Shown piece after piece: positions 60,303 to 64,000 of a DNA stretch of 64,000 nt. Below the pieces are notes generated by a model. That model saw nothing but the letters and a program-made list of their open reading frames with translations, was not told where the DNA came from and did no database searches. Position 1 is the stretch's first letter. Each line of letters starts with the position of its first letter. The position numbers and the translations under genes were made by a program. Source of the stretch: Halobium salinum (lineage in GTDB: Archaea > Halobacteriota > Halobacteria > Halobacteriales > Haloferacaceae); the NCBI RefSeq assembly GCF_026586625.1, contig NZ_JAODIW010000008.1, forward strand, positions 29,332 through 93,331, given 5' to 3'.

Positions 60303-61139
60303 TCAGACGTAGATGTACCCCTCGTGGACGTGCTCCTCGTCGTCCGTCCGGATGGCGCCGCCGTCGAGGGTGTTGCGGTAGGCCGCGAAGGCGACGAGCA
60401 CCGCCGAGAGCGCGTCGTCCGAGCGGTGCATGGCCTCACGCACCTCGTCGGTCGGCCGGACGCCGGCGTCGGCGAGCCGAGCGACGATTCGCTCCCGGCG
60501 GGCCGCACTCTCCTCGGGGTCCGACGCCGAGGCGGGCGGCGAGAGCGACATCGTGTCGAGGGTGCCCGCGGGGTACGTCTCGAGCAGGGAGGGACAGTCG
60601 GGGTCGGGTTCCTGGATGGGGACGGCGACCGCCTGCCCGGTCGTGACGAGCGGCCGGAGGACGTCGCGGATGCCGTGGAACGTCTCGGTCGCGAGACGCT
60701 CGTCGTACGGCGACACGGCGCTCAGGGGCCGGTCCGTCGCCCGGAGGAGGAGCAGCTTCTCGCCGCCGGAGACGAGTTCGGCGTGCATCCGACACCGCTC
60801 GCGCATGTCGTCGGCGCTCGCGAACCAGTTGGGGAACTCGAAGAGGAACCCCTCCCAGGGGCGGTCGACCACGATGTGACGCGGGAGTCCGAACGGGAAG
60901 TCGAAGCCGACGGCGGCGTCGCCGTCGAGCCCGGCGACGAAACGCGTCACCGCGGGGACGGCCGCTTCGCGGGCCGCTCGAACGCCGAGCGCGTCGCTCG
61001 CGGACCGACACGACTCGACGACGAGCTCGTCGCCGTCGACCCGACAGGACGCGAGCCACGTGTCGTCGCCGGCGGTCAGCTTGCCGGCTCTGAACCCCAC
61101 GCCGTGCACCCTGTTCGGGGGGCTGTATCCGCCACCCAT
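60303..61139 (-). CDS. DUF429-like (RNase-H-fold) protein, paralogue 2
   Basis: This 278-residue protein starts at ATG 61139 (MGGGYSPPNRVHGVGFRAGK). Equivalent motifs to paralogue 1 are VGFDFPFGLPRHIVV, CPSLLETYPAGTLDTMS, DDALSAVLVAFAAYRNTLDG and the end HVHEGYIYV. The N-terminal Asp of GVD is changed: GVGFRAG replaces GVDFA, so one putative acidic active-site residue is missing. The duplicate may have lost activity or changed role. It is divergent from the zinc-ribbon/Hsp20 pair. Confidence 0.76.
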   Translation of the reverse strand: MGGGYSPPNRVHGVGFRAGKLTAGDDTWLASCRVDGDELVVESCRSASDALGVRAAREAAVPAVTRFVAGLDGDAAVGFDFPFGLPRHIVVDRPWEGFLFEFPNWFASADDMRERCRMHAELVSGGEKLLLLRATDRPLSAVSPYDERLATETFHGIRDVLRPLVTTGQAVAVPIQEPDPDCPSLLETYPAGTLDTMSLSPPASASDPEESAARRERIVARLADAGVRPTDEVREAMHRSDDALSAVLVAFAAYRNTLDGGAIRTDDEEHVHEGYIYV

Positions 61140-61283
61140 ACGGGTGTTGTCCCCCGTGTGCACAATAAACACTCCGGCACCTCGGCCCGTCACCGGAGAC
61201 GCCGGAATCGAGCGGCAGACGCGACGCCGGCGGGCCCTGCCGACCCCGCGTCACTTATCAGGGTCGCGGTGTAACCTCCGGAC

Positions 61284-61442
61284 ATGCCTGCCACGCTCGA
61301 GGTCAAGTGCACGAGCGACGACTGCGAGGTCGACATGTTCGAACTGCACTACACCTACGACATGCCCGACGACGTGGGCGTCTCGGACTTCGTCTGTCCC
61401 TACTGCCGCGAGACCGACTGTCTCGAAGCCATCGAACTGTAA
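61284..61442 (+). CDS. Small zinc-ribbon protein upstream of Hsp20
   Basis: A 52-residue protein from ATG 61284: MPATLEVKCTSDDCEVDMFE, a short middle part, then DFVCPYCRETDCLEAIEL. Cysteines at Cys-x4-Cys and Cys-x2-Cys spacing, 24 residues apart, form a rubredoxin-like knuckle pair that should bind zinc. A TATA-like TTATCA at 61255-61260 is centred 26 nt before the ATG (leaderless). The stop is 2 bases before the Hsp20 ATG, so the two share an mRNA and this protein may be stress-linked. Confidence 0.85.
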   Translation: MPATLEVKCTSDDCEVDMFELHYTYDMPDDVGVSDFVCPYCRETDCLEAIEL

Positions 61443-61444
61443 CC

Positions 61445-62050
61445 ATGACGAGCCTCAAGGAACTGGGCGAATCTGCCCGCAACGCCGTCCTCGAACAGGT
61501 CGGACGGGGGATGAGCCGCGTCCAGGAGCGCACGCCCCTGCGACACGACGTGCTCGAGACCGACGAGGAGTTCCTCGTCGTCTTCGACGCCCCCGGCGCC
61601 GCCCGGAGCGACATCCAGGTCCGCTTCGTCGAGAACACCGTCGAGGTGCGCGTCGACCGCTTTCGCGACTTCTACGACGACTTCGAGATGCGCTTCCCCG
61701 GCCGCGGCCTCTCGCTCCACGGCGAGGCCGAACTCCCGGAGGGCGTCCTCGTCCGTCCCGCCGACTCCACCGCCACGCTCACCAAGCGCGGCGAACTCCA
61801 CGTCCGCGTCCCGAAGGACGAACGCGGCCGCACCGTCTCGGTCGAGGACGAAGACGAGGTGGAGCCCGAGAGCATCGAACTCGACACCGAACCTGCGGAG
61901 TCGCCCGATGCGGGCGGGGACGGCGTCGACGACACCGACTTCGGTGGCGACGCCGACGCGGTCGACACCGACGGCTCCGTAGACACCGAGGACGGAGACG
62001 ACGAGACCGGCGCCGGCGGCGACACCGCCATCGACGGCAAGGACTCGTAG
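61445..62050 (+). CDS. Hsp20/alpha-crystallin-family small heat-shock protein
   Basis: This 201-residue protein starts at ATG 61445. A short N-terminal helix region precedes an alpha-crystallin domain at about 30-120 (HDVLETDEEFLVVFDAPGAA, VRFVENTVEVRVDRFRDFYD, LPEGVLVRPADSTATLTKRG, ELHVRVPKDERG). A long Asp/Glu/Gly/Thr tail of about 75 residues follows. The domain lacks a clear Ile-x-Ile motif at the C-terminus, which normally links oligomers. Small heat-shock proteins hold unfolded proteins. It is co-transcribed with the upstream zinc-ribbon protein. Confidence 0.88.
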   Translation: MTSLKELGESARNAVLEQVGRGMSRVQERTPLRHDVLETDEEFLVVFDAPGAARSDIQVRFVENTVEVRVDRFRDFYDDFEMRFPGRGLSLHGEAELPEGVLVRPADSTATLTKRGELHVRVPKDERGRTVSVEDEDEVEPESIELDTEPAESPDAGGDGVDDTDFGGDADAVDTDGSVDTEDGDDETGAGGDTAIDGKDS

Positions 62051-62126
62051 CGGCCGTTCCCGTCGTCCGGGTCGTTCCCGTCGTTCGGGCCGTTCCGGCC
62101 CACGACGCCCCACTCGGCACCTCGAA

Positions 62127-63371
62127 CTACGCCTCTTCTTCACCCAGCGACATCCCCTCGACGACCTCGAAGCGCTCCGAACCGTCGAACCGTCCCGGGT
62201 CGAACCCGGGGAGCGAATCCCCGCCGAGCACCGTCCGCGCCGCCGCCTCCGCGGTCGCCGGAGCGCGCATGAATCCGTGGCCCTGCCACCCGGCGGCGAC
62301 GTAGAGGCCCGCACGGAGTTCGCCGACCATCGGGTTCCGGTCCGGCGTCGCGACGCAGAGCCCCGCCCACGCCCGGTCCACGTCGAGGGTGTGCCCGGCG
62401 CGGTGCTGGAGCCCCGACCGGAGGTCGTCGACGAACCAGTCGTCGGCGTCGCGGGGCCAGTCGTCGGGGTCGATCTCGACCGGTTCGGTGCCGTCGCCGG
62501 CGAGCAGGCCGGTCGGATGCGGCCTGAAGTAGAACCCGGCGGTCGCGTCGTACCCCATCGGGCCGTCGTAGCCGGCGCGCGAGGTGAGCGCCTGCACGCG
62601 GTAGGGCTTGAGCGGCACCGGGACGCCGGCGTCGGCGAGTAGCGCCTTCGTGTGCGCGCCGGCGGCGACGAGCACCGCGTCGAACCGCTCCGGGTCGCCC
62701 TCCGTGGTGACGGCGGGAGCGTCACCGTCGAACGACAGTCCAACCGGGCAGTCCGACCGGAGGTCGACCCCCACCTCGACGGCTCGCTCCGCGACCGCCC
62801 GGACGTAGCTCCCGGGGTCGGTCCAGCCGGCGCCCTCGGCGACGGCGGCGACGCCGACGTCGTCGGTCCGGAGCGTCGGAAACCGGTCCCGGAGTCCGTC
62901 GGCGTCGACGAGGGACACGTCGCGGCCGTGTCGGCGCATCCCCACCACGGCCTCCTCCACCGCCGCGGCCCGGCGCTCGTCGCCCTCGCGGGCGAGCAGA
63001 ACGTACGGACAGGGGTGGAACGCGAAGTCGCCGGCTCCCGAGAACGCCCGGAAACGGGAGAGCGCGCGGTCGGCGACGCGGGCGTCCACGTCCTCGGCGA
63101 AGGCGTCGTACAGCACGCCCGCGGCGCGGCCGGAGCTCCCGGCGGTCGGCCCCTCGGCGGCGAGCGGGTCGCCGCGGTCGAACAGCGTCACGTCGGCGCC
63201 GGCGACGGCGAGGTCGCCCGCCGCCGTCGCACCCACGGCGCCGGCGCCGACGACCGCGACCCGTCTCCCCGAGGCGTCGGGGGAGCCGGAGCGGTCGGGA
63301 AGGGGAGGGAGGCCGGAGAGGTCGGGTGCGAACGCCTCCGGGTCGGTTCCCGACCGCCACCCGTCGCTCAT
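62127..63371 (-). CDS. FAD-dependent oxidoreductase (DAO/glycine-oxidase-like)
   Basis: This 414-residue flavoenzyme starts at ATG 63371. It has an N-terminal FAD motif, RVAVVGAGAVGATAAGDLAV, after about 35 Pro/Ser-rich residues. Further segments are GSSGRAAGVLYDAF (sarcosine/glycine-oxidase-like), DAVLVAAGAHTKALLADAGV, KPYRVQALTSR, and the late NPMVGELRAGLYVAAGWQGH with GFMRAPATAEAAARTVLGG. DAO-type enzymes oxidise amines or amino acids with oxygen. It overlaps the creatininase-family gene by ATGA, which suggests a shared pathway, for example sarcosine/creatine-like amine breakdown. Confidence 0.88.
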   Translation of the reverse strand: MSDGWRSGTDPEAFAPDLSGLPPLPDRSGSPDASGRRVAVVGAGAVGATAAGDLAVAGADVTLFDRGDPLAAEGPTAGSSGRAAGVLYDAFAEDVDARVADRALSRFRAFSGAGDFAFHPCPYVLLAREGDERRAAAVEEAVVGMRRHGRDVSLVDADGLRDRFPTLRTDDVGVAAVAEGAGWTDPGSYVRAVAERAVEVGVDLRSDCPVGLSFDGDAPAVTTEGDPERFDAVLVAAGAHTKALLADAGVPVPLKPYRVQALTSRAGYDGPMGYDATAGFYFRPHPTGLLAGDGTEPVEIDPDDWPRDADDWFVDDLRSGLQHRAGHTLDVDRAWAGLCVATPDRNPMVGELRAGLYVAAGWQGHGFMRAPATAEAAARTVLGGDSLPGFDPGRFDGSERFEVVEGMSLGEEEA

Positions 63372-64000
63372 CGTCCACCCGGCGTCAGGAGGTCGTCGAG
63401 CGGGCGGGCGACGAGCCAGTCGACCAGCGCGTCGAGGTCGGCGACGGCGGCGTCGAACAGCCGCTCGCCCGCCTCGGGCGACCAGTCCGCCGGATGTCCG
63501 GTCGTCCCGCTCTCGCTCAGGTCGGCGAAGTCCCACGGCGGAGCCGCTCCCGACGGCGTGAGCGACTCGTCGTCGCCGCCCGTCCCGACCTCGGCCGCGT
63601 CGAGTCGGTCCTCGCGGACGAGGTCGGGGTCCACGTGGTGAATCACGCTCGTCTCCGCCGCGCCGGCGTGGCCGAGGCTCTCGCGGCCGAACAGCTCCGC
63701 GTGCAGGTCGCCGAGGTTGGCCCACCAGTTCCACGGGACGGCGAAGGCCGTCCCCTCGGCGCGGAGGCGACGGGCCGCCCGTTCGAGGGCGTCGTCGTTG
63801 CCGCCGTGCCCGTTGACGACGACCGCCTTCCGGACGCCGTGGCTCGCGAGGCTCGCGAGGGTATCGTGGACGTAGTCCTCGAAGGTCGAGGGGTCGACGT
63901 AGAGGCTCCCCGGGAACCCCCGGTGGTGTTCGCTGACGCCGACCGGGACGGGTGGGAGGACGAGGGTGTCGTCGCGTTCGACCGCTCCAGCGACCGCGTC
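63368..64000 (-). CDS. Creatininase-family amidohydrolase, partial
   Basis: Only the C-terminal 210 residues are inside the window; the frame is open to the right edge. It shows PPVPVGVSEHHRGFPGSLYV (His metal ligands), HGVRKAVVVNGHGGNDDALE (Gly-His-Gly-Gly-Asn), and later GHAGAAETSVIHHVDPDLVRED with Glu and Ser at the second metal region. This metal-dependent family includes creatininase and riboflavin/F420-biosynthetic ArfB-like amide hydrolases, and the substrate cannot be told from this part. The stop overlaps the ATG of the FAD oxidoreductase gene. Confidence 0.9.
   Translation of the reverse strand, partial: DAVAGAVERDDTLVLPPVPVGVSEHHRGFPGSLYVDPSTFEDYVHDTLASLASHGVRKAVVVNGHGGNDDALERAARRLRAEGTAFAVPWNWWANLGDLHAELFGRESLGHAGAAETSVIHHVDPDLVREDRLDAAEVGTGGDDESLTPSGAAPPWDFADLSESGTTGHPADWSPEAGERLFDAAVADLDALVDWLVARPLDDLLTPGGR

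Noticed and set aside
62045..62105. Repeated GTTCCCGTCGT segments after the Hsp20 gene
   Set aside because: Simple GC-rich slippage repeat of about 18 bp with two imperfect copies. It shows no terminator T-run and no wider structure.
1..64000. tRNA, rRNA or other stable RNA genes
   Set aside because: I looked for tRNA T-arm and acceptor patterns in the intergenic gaps and saw none. A tRNAscan or Rfam search would settle this.

Overview
The window is a stretch of chromosome from a halophilic archaeon (class Halobacteria). The GC content is high, and the encoded proteins are rich in Asp and Glu and poor in Lys. Its markers are archaeal or haloarchaeal: a thermosome subunit, membrane-bound LonB protease, ADP-forming acyl-CoA synthetase, the archaeal dehydroquinate route (ADTH synthase plus DHQ synthase II), archaeal NMN adenylyltransferase, and halobacterial transducers with CheW. 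TATA boxes centred about 26 nt upstream of start codons suggest many leaderless transcripts. Most genes are densely packed, and many neighbours overlap by ATGA, GTGA or TGATG. I cannot name a genus.

Layout. 1-1.0 kb: a HicB antitoxin tail, a frameshifted hicA and a small membrane protein, all of lower GC and accessory in character. 1.2-5.6 kb: an M24 peptidase, a bPH2 membrane protein paired with a secreted CARDB protein, and a two-TM protein. 5.7-10.9 kb: two chemoreceptors and CheW; the receptors share nearly identical DNA in part of the signalling domain. 11-14.3 kb: ADP-forming acyl-CoA synthetase with its BioD/DRTGG partner. 14.5-17.6 kb: two SDRs and an FAD monooxygenase. 17.7-20.2 kb: a 10-TM putative manganese exporter with a palindrome at its predicted start of transcription, flanked by two uncharacterised proteins that share a motif. 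20.3-22.7 kb: small genes (YbaK editing protein, DUF1328, wHTH regulator). 22.8-24.5 kb: an isolated GT2 glycosyltransferase and about 700 bp with almost no genes, holding a frameshifted zinc-ribbon remnant.

24.5-33.1 kb holds aromatic amino-acid synthesis on the minus strand: trpC-trpB-trpA-ADTH synthase as one tight operon, and DHQ synthase II 3.5 kb further on. An RDD protein, an SDR, a ZIP metal transporter and a DUF2243 pair lie between them. 33.1-40.6 kb: a 21-bp tandem repeat, an MGMT-like protein without its cysteine, oligoendopeptidase F, an SDR without its catalytic tyrosine, a CPBP protease and LonB. 40.8-42.9 kb: nadM, SAM hydrolase and a UPF0126 channel protein in one operon. 42.9-46.3 kb: an Lrp/AsnC regulator, a perfect 16-16-16 inverted repeat, then a TrkA-N protein and an APC permease with universal-stress domains. 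46.2-53.3 kb: hydrolase, thermosome, amidohydrolase, YihY, two membrane or cytosolic conserved proteins and a GT2 enzyme. 53.4-64 kb: a wHTH regulator and flavin-type oxidoreductase facing each other across two inverted repeats, small CxxC proteins, a methyltransferase, a TRAM protein, a YkgJ-type protein, an MBL/radical-SAM pair, two adjacent DUF429-like paralogues, a zinc-ribbon/Hsp20 pair, and an FAD oxidase/creatininase-family pair cut by the window edge.

I found no rRNA, tRNA, CRISPR array or complete insertion sequence. The best leads for something undescribed are the putative manganese locus at 17.7-20.2 kb, the inverted repeat at 43,545-43,592 with its transporter operon, and the 21-bp tandem repeat at 33.26-33.34 kb.
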